From positions 3,934,546-3,998,545 of the forward strand of contig NZ_CP044344.1 of NCBI RefSeq assembly GCF_008761635.1: DNA of 64,000 bases, written 5' to 3'. The notes under the pieces are model-generated. The model was not told the DNA's origin. It ran no database searches and was given only the letters and a program-made list of their open reading frames with translations. A program made the position numbers and the translations under genes. This DNA is from Nocardioides cynanchi (GTDB taxonomy: Bacteria; Actinomycetota; Actinomycetes; Propionibacteriales; Nocardioidaceae). This document shows, in pieces, positions 25,834-35,278 of the stretch (position 1 is the first letter of the stretch; each line of letters opens with the position of its first letter).

Positions 25834-26328
25834 TCAGGCGCGCCACTCGCCGGCGAGCCACTTCACGCCGACCTTGTTCTCGGCGTCGAAGGCCTTGCCG
25901 ATGAACCCGCCGATGAGGTCCTCGACCTTGCCCCCGACGATCGGCATGTTGACCTTGACCGCGAGCTCGATCTGCTGGACGACGTCGTCACCGGACTGCG
26001 TGAGGGTCTCGGTGCCGCTCATCTCGCCGGGCTTGCCGGGGATGGTCACGTGGATGTCGGCCGCCTCGGGCGAGGCCCACGCCTCGGTCTGCAGGAAGCG
26101 GATCTCGTGCCCGACCAGCCGCTGGGCGAAGCCCGGGATCCGGTCGGTGCCGTGCGCCTGCTCGAGCTGCACGTCCATTCCCTCGCCGTTCATGGAGATC
26201 CGGCAGTCGAAGTCGACGACGCGCTGGTACTCCGAGACGGCCCGGCGGTACGCCGGGTCCCCGAACATCGCGAACACGTCGTGCACCGAGGCACCGGGAT
26301 AGGTCAGGGTGTGGCTCACGCGCTTCAT
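25834..26328 (-). CDS. DUF2505 SRPBCC-like protein
   Basis: The 164-residue product starts MKRVSHTLTYPGASVHDVFAMF and continues with alternating strands (YQRVVDFDCRISMNGEGMDV, ADIHVTIPGKPGEMSGTETL) and a long C-terminal helix region FIGKAFDAENKVGVKWL. This is the layout of START/SRPBCC ligand-binding barrels grouped as DUF2505. The ligand is unknown, probably hydrophobic. The ATG has CATGAT 6 nt upstream. It is convergent with pruA across the 32-bp array. Confidence 0.82.
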   Translation of the reverse strand: MKRVSHTLTYPGASVHDVFAMFGDPAYRRAVSEYQRVVDFDCRISMNGEGMDVQLEQAHGTDRIPGFAQRLVGHEIRFLQTEAWASPEAADIHVTIPGKPGEMSGTETLTQSGDDVVQQIELAVKVNMPIVGGKVEDLIGGFIGKAFDAENKVGVKWLAGEWRA

Positions 26329-26334
26329 GCCCTC

Positions 26335-26340
26335 ATCATG
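26335..26340 (-). promoter_or_regulatory. Leaderless -10 for the DUF2505 gene
   Basis: CATGAT, 6 nt, ATG at 26328 (minus strand). Confidence 0.4.
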
Positions 26341-26353
26341 CCGGGCGGCCGCG

Positions 26354-27160
26354 TCACTGCAAACGGGAGTTGCAGTCCCGGAGCGCGGCGGCGAACGCGG
26401 GGTCCGTCGGCGGCAGGCTGACCACCTCGGCGGTCGGTGGCGGCGCCGGGGTCCCCGTCGACCCCGGCCGGAACCACAGCGTCCAGGTCCCCTGCCGGGT
26501 GTGCCGCGACGAGTTGCCCGCGGCCGCGACGAGGGCTGACCACGCGATGGTGACCTGCAACCCACCCCGGCTGGGCGCGAAGGTCGCCGCCACCCGCACG
26601 CCGGCCGGCGGCAGCAGGGACCGCCGGCTCAGCTCGGCATCGGTCCCGACGATCTCCAGCACCGACCTGGCCGACATCGACCCGGAGATGAGTGAGCCGT
26701 CGGCCCGGACAGCCCGCGACGAGAGCAGCGCGCCCAGCTCGGGGGTGCGGGGCCCGGCGAAGCGCGCCGCCGACGATCCGGCCCGCGACCAGCACGCGGC
26801 GCCGGCCCCGGTCGGGCGGGACAGGAAGGCGCCCGGGCTCCGGAACACCTCCGTCCCCGGCCCGCTGCGCCCGATCGGCAGCACCGACGCGTCCACGACC
26901 GAGCCGGCTGCCCGCCAGGCGAGCCGCACCTCGGTCTGGCGGCCATCGACCACGTAGTCCTCGTCGACGGCGACCGACGGCGAGGTCGCCACGGCCCGGA
27001 CCAGTCCGCTCAGGAGCCGCTGCGGCGACGGTCCGGACGCGGTGGGTGTGGGCAGCGACGTCGCCCGGGACCGCTCGGCCGCGGTCGGGCCACCCTCGGC
27101 ACAGCCGGCCAGGGTCAGCGAGAGTACGACGACAGCCGCACCGATCTGTGTCCCGCGCAC
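26354..27160 (-). CDS. Putative lipoprotein of unknown function
   Basis: The 268-residue product has a short lipoprotein signal, VRGTQIGAAVVVLSLTLAGC, and a Thr/Ser/Pro-rich linker. A folded part follows with VDEDYVVDGRQTEVRLAWR and later beta-rich segments, ending in FAAALRDCNSRLQ. No family was recognised. GTG at 27160 was chosen because CATGAT lies exactly 6 nt upstream and this start gives a clean lipobox. The frame is open further upstream to 27196. It is divergent from the glutamate dehydrogenase gene. Confidence 0.65.
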   Translation of the reverse strand: MRGTQIGAAVVVLSLTLAGCAEGGPTAAERSRATSLPTPTASGPSPQRLLSGLVRAVATSPSVAVDEDYVVDGRQTEVRLAWRAAGSVVDASVLPIGRSGPGTEVFRSPGAFLSRPTGAGAACWSRAGSSAARFAGPRTPELGALLSSRAVRADGSLISGSMSARSVLEIVGTDAELSRRSLLPPAGVRVAATFAPSRGGLQVTIAWSALVAAAGNSSRHTRQGTWTLWFRPGSTGTPAPPPTAEVVSLPPTDPAFAAALRDCNSRLQ

Positions 27161-27166
27161 CTGCGC

Positions 27167-27172
27167 ATCATG
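27167..27172 (-). promoter_or_regulatory. Leaderless -10 for the lipoprotein gene
   Basis: CATGAT, 6 nt, GTG at 27160 on the minus strand. It faces the divergent glutamate dehydrogenase promoter 86 bp away. Confidence 0.45.
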
Positions 27173-27257
27173 CCCGACCGGCCGGATCGCGACCACGACC
27201 TCACGACGCCGTACGACGTCCCCGCACGGCGGGTTGGTACGCGCGTGCCGGGGGTCC

Positions 27258-27263
27258 TACTGT
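27258..27263 (+). promoter_or_regulatory. Leaderless -10 for NAD-glutamate dehydrogenase
   Basis: TACTGT, 6 nt (CGGGTT), GTG at 27270. It supports the GTG two codons before the ATG as the start. Confidence 0.5.
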
Positions 27264-27269
27264 CGGGTT

Positions 27270-30200
27270 GTGTCAATGACGACCGGCCTGTCGACCGACC
27301 CTGCGAAGTCCCACCTCCTGACCCAGGCGATCGCCCTCGCGGAGCGCAGCTCCGGGAGCGGCGGGCCACCCAAGGACGAGGCCGCCCGGCTGTTGACCGC
27401 CTACTACCGTCACGTCGCCGTCGACGACCTGGTCGACCGCTCGGCCGAGGAGCTGTACGGCGCGCTGGTCTCGCACTACCGCACCGCCGAGGTGCGTCCG
27501 CAGGGCACCGCCCGCGTGCACGTCTTCACCCCCGCGCTCGGCGAGCACGGCTGGTCGGCCGGCGGTCACTCGGTGGTCGAGGTGGTGACCGACGACATGC
27601 CGTTCCTGGTGGACTCCGTGGTGATGGAGCTGACCCGGCAGCAGCGTGACGTGCACCTGGTCGTGCACCCGCAGTTCGACGTCGTCCGCGACCTCACCGG
27701 CAACCTCGAGCACGTCGCCTGCCCCGACAACGAGTCCGCGCCGCCACCCGACGGCGCCGCCCGCGAGTCGTGGATGCACGTCGAGATCAGCAGGATCGGT
27801 CACGACGAGGACCCGGAGGCGATCGCCGCCGAGGTGGAGCACGTGCTCCGCGACGTCCGGGAGTCGGTCGAGGACTGGGGCCGGATGCGCCAGCAGATCG
27901 GCGAGATCGTCGAGGAGCTGACCGCGACGCCGCCCCCGTCGGTCGACCGCCAGGAGGTGGACCGCTCCGTCGCCTTCCTGAAGTGGCTGGCCGACGACCA
28001 CTTCACCCTGCTCGGCTATCGCGAGTACCACCTCGAGAAGCACGACGACGGCGAGTACCTCCGCGGTGTTCCCGGCACCGGTGCGGGCATCCTGCGCAAC
28101 GACCCCGACATGTCCTCGGCGACCTTCGGCAGGCTGCCCGACAAGGCCGCCGCGACCGCGCGCGAGAAGACCCTCCTGGTGCTGGCCAAGGCCAACTCCC
28201 GCTCGACGGTCCACCGCCCGGCGTACCTCGACTACGTCGGGGTGAAGACGTTCGACAGCGCCGGTGAGGTCTCCGGCGAGCGTCGCTTCCTCGGGTTGTT
28301 CTCCAGCGCCGCGTACACCGAGTCGGTCTGGCGGATCCCGCTGCTGCGCGAGAAGGCCAAGGGCGTCCTGCACCTGGTCGGCCTCGACCCGCACAGCCAT
28401 GCCGGCAAGGCCCTGATCGACACGCTCGAGACCTACCCGCGCGACGAGCTGTTCCACACCCCGATCGAGGAGCTCGCGACGATGTCGTCGCGGGTCAGTG
28501 AGACCCGCGGCCGCCGGCAGCTGCGCACCTTCGTACGTCGCGACACCTACGACCGCTACGTCAGCGTGCTGGTCTTCCTGCCCCGCGACCGCTACAACAC
28601 CACGGTCCGCGAGCGCTTCTCCGAGATCCTCAAGGACACCTTCGATGGCGAATCGGTGGAGTTCACGGTGCGGATGAGCGAGTCCACGACCGCGCGCGTG
28701 CACTTCGTGGTGCACCCGCCCAAGGGCCGACGCATCCCCGACGTCGACGTCTCCGAGCTGGAGCGCCGGCTCACCGACGCCTCCCGTTCCTGGCGCGACG
28801 ACTTCACGGCGGCGACCATCGCCGAGTTCGGCGAGGACGTCGGCTCGACCCTGGCCCGCACCTTCGAGGGCTCGTTCCCCGAGGCCTACAAGGAGGACTT
28901 CTCCGCGGCCACCGGCGCCCTCGACCTCGGCCGGCTCGAGGCGCTCGGCGAGGGCGGCACCGACCTGTCGCTGTTCTCACCCCTGGACGCCGCGCGCGGC
29001 GAGGCACGGCTCAAGGTGTTCCGCCGCGGCGCCGCCATCTCCCTCTCGCAGGTCCTGCCGGCGCTGTCCTCGATGGGGGTCGAGGTCGTCGACGAGCGCC
29101 CCTACCGGCTCGACCACGTCGACGTCCCGTCGTACATCTACGAGTTCGGCCTGCGCTACGCCCCGGGCATGCCGGACACCATGCGCGAGCCCTTCCAGGA
29201 CACGATCCGGGCGGTCTGGGACGGCTTCAACGAGATCGACGGGTTCAACGCCCTCGTCCTCGGCGCCGGCATCACCTGGCGCCAGGCCACGGTGCTGCGC
29301 GCCTATGCCAAGTACATGCGCCAGGGCGCCAGCCCCTTCGCCGTGGACTACATCGAGGAGGCGCTGCGCGGCAACACCGACATCACCCGCCTGCTGGTGC
29401 AGCTCTTCGAGGCCCGCTTCGACCCGGGCCGCAGCGGCCTGGCTGCCGACGCCGAGGCACGTACGGCGCGGGTCGACGAGATCAGGGGCCGGATCCAGCG
29501 GGCGCTCGACGACGTGGCCAGCCTCGACCACGACCGGATCCTGCGGTCCTATCTGACCCACATCACCTCCACGCTGCGCACCAACTACTTCCAGAACGAC
29601 CCGAGCGGCGCACCGCACCCCTACATGTCGTTCAAGCTCGACCCGTCGGCGATCCCCGACCTGCCGCGGCCGCGGCCGCGCTTCGAGATCTTCGTCTACT
29701 CGCCGCGGGTCGAGGGCGTGCACCTCCGGTTCGGCGCGGTCGCTCGCGGCGGCCTGCGCTGGTCGGACCGGCGCGACGACTTCCGGACCGAGGTGCTCGG
29801 ACTGGTCAAGGCGCAGATGGTGAAGAACACCGTGATCGTGCCGGTCGGCGCCAAGGGCGGGTTCTTCTGCAAGCAGCTGCCCGACCCGTCTGACCGCGAG
29901 GCCTGGCTGGCGGAGGGCATCGCCTGCTACAAGACGTTCATCTGCGGGCTGCTCGACATCACCGACAACCTCGTGGACGGCGCGAACGTGCCGCCGCGTG
30001 ACGTCGTCCGCCACGACGGGGACGACTCCTACCTCGTCGTCGCCGCCGACAAGGGCACCGCGACGTTCTCCGACATCGCCAACGGCGTGGCCAAGGAGTA
30101 CGGCTTCTGGCTGGGCGACGCGTTCGCCAGCGGTGGCTCGGTCGGCTACGACCACAAGGCGATGGGGATCACCGCCCGGGGCGCCTGGGTGTCGGTCCAG

Positions 30201-32162
30201 CGTCACTTCCGCGAGCGGGGCATCGACTGCCAGGCCGAGGACTTCACCTGCGTCGGCATCGGGGACATGTCGGGCGACGTCTTCGGCAACGGATTGCTCT
30301 GCTCCGAGCACACCCTGCTGCTGGCGGCCTTCGACCACCGCGACATCTTCCTCGACCCGCACCCCGACCCGGCCGCCTCGTTCGCCGAGCGGAAGCGGAT
30401 GTTCGGGCTGCCCCGGTCGAGCTGGCAGGACTACGACGCCTCGCTGATCTCCGAGGGGGGAGGCGTCTACTCACGTGCCCTCAAGTCGGTGCCGATCAGC
30501 CCGCAGGTGCGGGCGGCGCTCGGCCTGGCCGACGACGCGACGGCGATGACGCCGGCCGAGCTGATGAAGGCGATCCTCCAGGCGCCGGTCGACCTGCTGT
30601 GGAACGGCGGCATCGGCACCTACGTCAAGGCCGGGGACGAGACGCACGCCGACGCCGGCGACAAGGCCAACGACGCGATCCGGGTCGACGGCGACCAGGT
30701 GCGGGCGAAGTGCGTGGGGGAGGGCGGCAACCTCGGGCTCACCCAGGGCGGCCGGATCGAGTACGCCCTGCGCGGCGCCGAGGGCAAGGGCGGCGCCCTC
30801 AACACCGACTTCATCGACAACTCCGCCGGTGTCGACACCTCCGACCACGAGGTCAACATCAAGATCCTGCTCGACCGGGTGGTGGCGGCCGGTGACCTGA
30901 CCGAGAAGCAGCGCAACCGCCTGCTGGCCGAGATGACCGACGAGGTGGCGAGCCTGGTCCTGCGCGACAACTACGAGCAGAACCTCGCCCTGGCCAACGC
31001 CGCCGCCAACGCCCCGTCGCTCCTGCACGTGCACGAGGACTGGATGCGCACCCTCGAGCGCGAGGGCGTGCTCAACCGCGAGCTCGAGGGCCTGCCCAGC
31101 TCGCGCGTCGTACGACGCCGGATCGACCGCGGCGAGGGCCTCACGGTGCCGGAGCTCTCGGTGCTGCTGGCCTGGACCAAGATCCTGCTGGCCGACAAGC
31201 TGATCGACGACGACCTGCCCGACGACCCGTACTGCCACGTCGACCTGATGGCCTACTTCCCCACGCAGCTGCGCGACGGTTTCGAGGCCGCGATCGCCGA
31301 GCACCCGCTGCGCCGGGAGATCATCGTGACCCAGGTGGTCAACGACCTGGTCAACGGTGCCGGGATGACCTTCTGGCCGCGGCTGGCCGGCGAGACCGGC
31401 GCCACGCCGGCCGAGCTGACCCGGGCCAACTTCGTGGCCCGCGAGATCTTCGGCTCGCTGCCGCTGCGTGACGAGATCAAGACGTTCGACAACGTCCTCG
31501 CCGCGTCGTGCCAGACCCGGATGCGGGTCGAGATGCGCACGCTCGTGGAGCGCGCGTCGCGCTGGCTGGTCAACAACCGCCGGCCGCCGCTCGACAGCCA
31601 GGGCACGGTCGACTACTTCAGCGCGCCGGTCCAGGAGCTGATGAGCGAGCTGCCGTCGCTGCTGACCGGGCGTGAGCTCCGCGCCTTCCAGTCGCGCCGG
31701 AAGTCGCTGACCGACCAGGGCGTCCCCGAGGAGCTGGCGACCCGGGTGGCGGTGCTCCATCCGGCCTACATGCTGCTCGGCGTCGTCGAGATCGCGGACC
31801 GGATGTCGCTCGACCCGGCGCAGGTCGCCCGCCTCCACTTCGCGCTCGGCGAGCGGCTCGGGCTCCCCGACCTGGTCACCCGGATCCTCGACCTGCCCCG
31901 CGACGACCGCTGGCAGACGATGGCCCGGGCCGCGCTGCGCGACGACGTGTACGCCGTACACGCGCAGCTGACCGCGCAGGTCCTGCGCGACACCTCGCCC
32001 GACGAGAGCGTGCCGGCCCGGATCCAGCAGTGGGAGGACGGCGACTCGGTCGTGGTCTCACGGGCCGCCACCACGCTGGAGGAGATCTGCCGCGACGACG
32101 CCGCCGACCTGGCGCGGATGTCGGTGGGTCTGCGCGTCGTACGCGGGCTGCTCGCCAACTGA
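27270..32162 (+). CDS. gdh: Large NAD-specific glutamate dehydrogenase (GDH-180 type)
   Basis: The 1630-residue enzyme oxidatively deaminates glutamate to 2-oxoglutarate. It has the long regulatory N-terminal half of this class (MPFLVDSVVMELTRQ, KWLADDHFTLLGYREY) and a central catalytic dehydrogenase domain. RGGLRWSDRRDDFRTEVLGL is followed by VPVGAKGGFFCKQLP with the substrate-binding Lys. GIGDMSGDVFGNGLL and WNGGIGTYVK mark the NAD-binding region. Size and motifs match mycobacterial and Streptomyces L-GDH (Rv2476c-like). pruA 1.7 kb away produces its substrate. A GTG at 27270 with a leaderless -10, or the ATG at 27276, could be the start. A 12-bp-stem hairpin follows the stop. Confidence 0.96.
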   Translation: MSMTTGLSTDPAKSHLLTQAIALAERSSGSGGPPKDEAARLLTAYYRHVAVDDLVDRSAEELYGALVSHYRTAEVRPQGTARVHVFTPALGEHGWSAGGHSVVEVVTDDMPFLVDSVVMELTRQQRDVHLVVHPQFDVVRDLTGNLEHVACPDNESAPPPDGAARESWMHVEISRIGHDEDPEAIAAEVEHVLRDVRESVEDWGRMRQQIGEIVEELTATPPPSVDRQEVDRSVAFLKWLADDHFTLLGYREYHLEKHDDGEYLRGVPGTGAGILRNDPDMSSATFGRLPDKAAATAREKTLLVLAKANSRSTVHRPAYLDYVGVKTFDSAGEVSGERRFLGLFSSAAYTESVWRIPLLREKAKGVLHLVGLDPHSHAGKALIDTLETYPRDELFHTPIEELATMSSRVSETRGRRQLRTFVRRDTYDRYVSVLVFLPRDRYNTTVRERFSEILKDTFDGESVEFTVRMSESTTARVHFVVHPPKGRRIPDVDVSELERRLTDASRSWRDDFTAATIAEFGEDVGSTLARTFEGSFPEAYKEDFSAATGALDLGRLEALGEGGTDLSLFSPLDAARGEARLKVFRRGAAISLSQVLPALSSMGVEVVDERPYRLDHVDVPSYIYEFGLRYAPGMPDTMREPFQDTIRAVWDGFNEIDGFNALVLGAGITWRQATVLRAYAKYMRQGASPFAVDYIEEALRGNTDITRLLVQLFEARFDPGRSGLAADAEARTARVDEIRGRIQRALDDVASLDHDRILRSYLTHITSTLRTNYFQNDPSGAPHPYMSFKLDPSAIPDLPRPRPRFEIFVYSPRVEGVHLRFGAVARGGLRWSDRRDDFRTEVLGLVKAQMVKNTVIVPVGAKGGFFCKQLPDPSDREAWLAEGIACYKTFICGLLDITDNLVDGANVPPRDVVRHDGDDSYLVVAADKGTATFSDIANGVAKEYGFWLGDAFASGGSVGYDHKAMGITARGAWVSVQRHFRERGIDCQAEDFTCVGIGDMSGDVFGNGLLCSEHTLLLAAFDHRDIFLDPHPDPAASFAERKRMFGLPRSSWQDYDASLISEGGGVYSRALKSVPISPQVRAALGLADDATAMTPAELMKAILQAPVDLLWNGGIGTYVKAGDETHADAGDKANDAIRVDGDQVRAKCVGEGGNLGLTQGGRIEYALRGAEGKGGALNTDFIDNSAGVDTSDHEVNIKILLDRVVAAGDLTEKQRNRLLAEMTDEVASLVLRDNYEQNLALANAAANAPSLLHVHEDWMRTLEREGVLNRELEGLPSSRVVRRRIDRGEGLTVPELSVLLAWTKILLADKLIDDDLPDDPYCHVDLMAYFPTQLRDGFEAAIAEHPLRREIIVTQVVNDLVNGAGMTFWPRLAGETGATPAELTRANFVAREIFGSLPLRDEIKTFDNVLAASCQTRMRVEMRTLVERASRWLVNNRRPPLDSQGTVDYFSAPVQELMSELPSLLTGRELRAFQSRRKSLTDQGVPEELATRVAVLHPAYMLLGVVEIADRMSLDPAQVARLHFALGERLGLPDLVTRILDLPRDDRWQTMARAALRDDVYAVHAQLTAQVLRDTSPDESVPARIQQWEDGDSVVVSRAATTLEEICRDDAADLARMSVGLRVVRGLLAN

Positions 32163-32175
32163 CGTCCGGACGCAC

Positions 32176-32215
32176 CGACCGGCCCGCACCCACAGGGAGG
32201 GCGGCGGGCCGGTCG
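32176..32215. terminator. GC-rich hairpin between convergent genes
   Basis: CGACCGGCCCGC and GCGGGCCGGTCG form a perfect 12-bp stem with a 16-nt loop, 14 nt after the gdh stop. There is no U-tract, as is common in actinobacteria. It is likely a bidirectional terminator for gdh and the convergent membrane protein gene. Confidence 0.7.
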
Positions 32216-32335
32216 GCTCCGGGGGATCGGATCGGCCGCGCAACGTGATGAGCGTGAGGCGGCCGCCCCGGATGACGACGCTCGCGAATCCTCGGGAAAG
32301 CGGGCGGGCGTCGTCGATCTGTGGGTCGGGACCGA

Positions 32336-33193
32336 TCAGTGGTGGCAGGTATGGGCCTCCGCTTCGGCCTCGGCGAGAAACGACTCGGTGTCGTACTCGT
32401 CGTCGGCGGTGACGTCGCTGCGGGTGACGGTCAGGAAGACCACCAGGGAGAGGATCGTCCCGAGGAAGATCACGCTGGTCGCGGTGCCCAGGCCCAGGCC
32501 GCCGGCGTGGCGGGCCTGCGACACGTAGTCGCCGATCGACGCGCCCAGTGGCCGGGTCAGGACGTAGGCGAGCCAGAAGCTGACGACCGCACCGAGCCGG
32601 AGCCCGTAGTGGGCGACGGCCACGACCGCGATCGCGGCGGCGAAGACCGTGACCGTCGCGAGGTGACCCAGGCCCATCTGCTCCGAGAGCAGGTCGCCGC
32701 CGGCGGTGCCGAGGGCGAACGTGAACAGGACCCCCACCCAGTAGAACGCCTCGCGACGAGGGGTGCGGATGGTGTGGATGGACAGGGTCCGCTCCGCCTT
32801 CCACCAGGCCGCGAAGGTGATCGCCAGGAGCACCGCGAAGACGGGCGTGGTCACGCTCGTGGGTACGCCGTACCCGGCGGTGAGGTTGTCGGTGATCAGG
32901 GTGCCGAAGACGCTGACCAGCGCCACAGTCAGCCAGTAGATCCACGGCACGTAGTGGCGGGCGCGGAGCTGGAGCGTGAGCGCGACGAGGAACGCCGCCC
33001 CGATCACGATCGTGGTGAGGGTCAGACCGAGACCCAGGGTCCGGTCGAGGTAGTCGGCGAAGGTCTGGCCGACGGTCGTGCACAGGACCTTGATCAGCCA
33101 GAAGTAGACGGTGATCTCGGGCACCTTGTTCATCAGGTGCGCATACCGGTCGACGTACGCGCGCCCGCGCGCGGCCGTCGGATCGGTGGTCAT
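32336..33193 (-). CDS. COG4705-type membrane protein (DUF347-like repeats)
   Basis: The 285-residue product has about eight hydrophobic helices. NKVPEITVYFWLIKVLCTTVGQTFADYL is the hallmark of COG4705 proteins, and a similar VGVLFTFALGTAGGDLLSE and SFWLAYVLTRPLGASIGDYV repeat later in the chain. The C-terminus ends with acidic residues and HTCHH. Related proteins have been linked to manganese or acid-stress responses in some bacteria, but no function is established for this one. The two-component genes lie just upstream on the same strand (52-bp gap), so regulation by that system is plausible. Confidence 0.8.
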   Translation of the reverse strand: MTTDPTAARGRAYVDRYAHLMNKVPEITVYFWLIKVLCTTVGQTFADYLDRTLGLGLTLTTIVIGAAFLVALTLQLRARHYVPWIYWLTVALVSVFGTLITDNLTAGYGVPTSVTTPVFAVLLAITFAAWWKAERTLSIHTIRTPRREAFYWVGVLFTFALGTAGGDLLSEQMGLGHLATVTVFAAAIAVVAVAHYGLRLGAVVSFWLAYVLTRPLGASIGDYVSQARHAGGLGLGTATSVIFLGTILSLVVFLTVTRSDVTADDEYDTESFLAEAEAEAHTCHH

Positions 33194-33244
33194 GCCACCC
33201 AGCGTGCGGCAGAGCGCCTGCCACCTACCTGAACGGGCGCGGTC

Positions 33245-34519
33245 TCAGCGAGCCGGTGCGCGGACCTCGAACCGGCCTCCGGGACCGGGCCGGGCGACCA
33301 GGTCCGCACCGACCGCCCTGGCCATCCGGCGAGCGAGCGGGAGCCCGAGCCCGGCTCCCTCGGAGCTGGTCGTGTGGCCCGGCTCGAAGACCGACTCGAC
33401 ATCCGCGGCTCCGACCCCGGGCCCGTCGTCGAGGACCGCGATCACCACGGTGCCGCCGTCCCGGCTGACCTCGACGCGCGGGGTCCCGGTCCCGTGCCGC
33501 TCGGCGTTGTCGAGCAGCGGTCGGACGGCGGCGGCCAGCGGTGACGCGGGAGCCGCGAGCACGACGGCGTCGTACGACGAGGGGGGCAGGCCGAGGGACT
33601 CGAGGAGCGCCCCGACCGTGGTCCGGTCGTCGGCACCGGCGTGGGCGCGCGCGACGGCCAGCATGGTGTCGATGGAGTCGCGCATCCGCAGCGCTGCCTG
33701 GTGGATGCCGTCGAGGCCCTCGCGCTCGCCCGGTGTCGCCGACGTCCGGGCCAGGTCGGCCTCGGCCAGGATCACCGAGAGCGGGGTGCGCAGCTCATGG
33801 GCGATCTCGTCGGTGAGCCGCCGCTCGGCGGCCAGCGCGTCGACGATCCGGTCCAGCATCAGGTCCAGGGTCCGGCCGAGATGGGCGATCTCGTCGCCGC
33901 CCGGTCCGGGCGCGAAGCGGGCGCTCAGGTCGTGCTCGCGCCAGTCGTCGGCGAGCTCGGACATCGCCCGGACCTGGCGCAGGGACCCCGTGGCCGCCAC
34001 CCAGGCCGCGGCGGTCGCGACCACGACGGTGCCGACGCCGAGCAGCAGCGAGAGCCACAGGGAGTGCCGCTCCGCGAGCTCGTAGGGCTCGAGGTACTCG
34101 GCCGCCACCACCGTGGCGACCCGCCGGCCCCCACGGTCGACGGGCAGCGCGTAGAACGTGACCTCGCCGTCGGAGGTCTGCCGGGGCTCGGGTACGGCGG
34201 CCAGGTTGCGGACCGGCACCTCGAGCGCGCGCTGCGACAGGCTGCCGTCCCGCAGCGCACCGTTCGCGTCGAAGATCCAGACGTTCTGGTCGAGCACCGA
34301 CGAGCGCTGGTCGAGGATCCGCAGCAGCCCGCTCCGGTCCAGGAACACCGTCGCCGCCGCGGCCTGGGCGCGGCTCGTGAGACGGGAGTGCACGGTCGCG
34401 TCGTTGCTGCGGGCCAGGAGCACCTGGACGCCGATCACGAGCACCGCGGCGGTGAGGGTGGAGACCAGCAGCGCCGTCGCGGCCATCCGGGCCCGAAGTG
34501 ACGGCGGCTTCACTGCCAT
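33245..34519 (-). CDS. Sensor histidine kinase
   Basis: The 424-residue kinase has two transmembrane helices (about 13-36 and 153-176) flanking an extracytoplasmic sensor of about 115 residues. A HAMP segment and the dimerisation/phosphoacceptor helix follow, with His241 in DEIAHELRTPLSVI. The ATPase domain shows PLLDNAERHG, DDGPGV and GAGLGLPLARRM. ATG at 34519 overlaps the response-regulator stop; GTG at 34513 is an alternative. It signals to the OmpR-type regulator. The stimulus is unknown, and the COG4705 gene is a likely target. Confidence 0.92.
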   Translation of the reverse strand: MAVKPPSLRARMAATALLVSTLTAAVLVIGVQVLLARSNDATVHSRLTSRAQAAAATVFLDRSGLLRILDQRSSVLDQNVWIFDANGALRDGSLSQRALEVPVRNLAAVPEPRQTSDGEVTFYALPVDRGGRRVATVVAAEYLEPYELAERHSLWLSLLLGVGTVVVATAAAWVAATGSLRQVRAMSELADDWREHDLSARFAPGPGGDEIAHLGRTLDLMLDRIVDALAAERRLTDEIAHELRTPLSVILAEADLARTSATPGEREGLDGIHQAALRMRDSIDTMLAVARAHAGADDRTTVGALLESLGLPPSSYDAVVLAAPASPLAAAVRPLLDNAERHGTGTPRVEVSRDGGTVVIAVLDDGPGVGAADVESVFEPGHTTSSEGAGLGLPLARRMARAVGADLVARPGPGGRFEVRAPAR

Positions 34520-35172
34520 CGGTAGCCGACTCCACGGACCGTCGTGATCAGGGCCAGGTCCAGCGGCCCGAGCTTGGTCCGCAGCCGTCGTACGTAGGAG
34601 TCGAGGGTGTTGTCGCTGACCATCGCGCCCATCGGCCACGCGGCCGCCACCAGCGCGTGGCGTCGTACGACGGTGGACGGCTCGGCCATCAGCCGGCCCA
34701 GCAGCCGGAACTCGGTGGGGGTCAGCGCCACCTCGGCGTCGCCGTGCACCAGCGCGTGCCGGCCCGGGTCGAGCACCGGCCGCTCGGCGGCCGCGTCGAC
34801 GGCGTGCGGCGGGGTACGACGCAGCAGGGCGTCGAGGCGGACCCGCACCTCGTCGAGCTGGAACGGCTTGGTCAGGTAGTCGTCGCCGCCGGCCTCGAAG
34901 CCGGCGATCTTGTCGTGCAGCCCGTCGCGCGCGGTCAGGAACAGCACCGGCGAGTCCACGCTCGCCGCGCGCAGTGCCAGGCAGAGGTCCCGCCCGTCGG
35001 CGTCGGGCAGGCCGATGTCGAGCATCATCACGTCGGGCCGGCGGCGGACGAAGGCCCGCAGCGCCTCGGCGGCCGTCGCCACCACGAGCGGCTCGTGCCC
35101 CATGGCCCGCAGCGCGCGGGTGAGCACCGAGCGCAGGGCAGGCTCGTCCTCGCACACACCGACCAGGGCCAC
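34510..35172 (-). CDS. OmpR/PhoB-family response regulator
   Basis: The 220-residue regulator has a receiver domain with the acidic pocket CEDE, phosphoacceptor Asp52 in MMLDIGLPDADG, and YLTKPF with the conserved Lys. A winged-helix domain (LTPTEFRLLGRLM, then VRRLRTKLGPLDLALITTVRGVGYRW) follows. GTG at 35172 lies 6 nt after TAGGCT, a leaderless pattern. It is the first gene of the regulator-kinase operon, with a 10-nt overlap. Confidence 0.94.
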   Translation of the reverse strand: MALVGVCEDEPALRSVLTRALRAMGHEPLVVATAAEALRAFVRRRPDVMMLDIGLPDADGRDLCLALRAASVDSPVLFLTARDGLHDKIAGFEAGGDDYLTKPFQLDEVRVRLDALLRRTPPHAVDAAAERPVLDPGRHALVHGDAEVALTPTEFRLLGRLMAEPSTVVRRHALVAAAWPMGAMVSDNTLDSYVRRLRTKLGPLDLALITTVRGVGYRWQ

Positions 35173-35178
35173 GACCGG

Positions 35179-35184
35179 AGCCTA
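35179..35184 (-). promoter_or_regulatory. Leaderless -10 for the two-component operon
   Basis: TAGGCT, 6 nt, GTG at 35172 (minus strand). Confidence 0.5.
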
Positions 35185-35263
35185 CGGGGCGGCGGTAGGT
35201 GTAAGACCCAGAACCCGAAGAGGTGTCATACAAAAGAATTCGTGATGTGTCGGCGCCCGGGGT

Positions 35264-35269
35264 TAGAGT
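35264..35269 (+). promoter_or_regulatory. Putative -10 for the ABC exporter operon
   Basis: TAGAGT, 9 nt, ATG at 35279. The predicted start lies within a few nucleotides of the ATG. The 106-bp divergent gap also has an unusually AT-rich stretch around 35228-35250. Confidence 0.4.
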
Positions 35270-35278
35270 CGGTCAACG

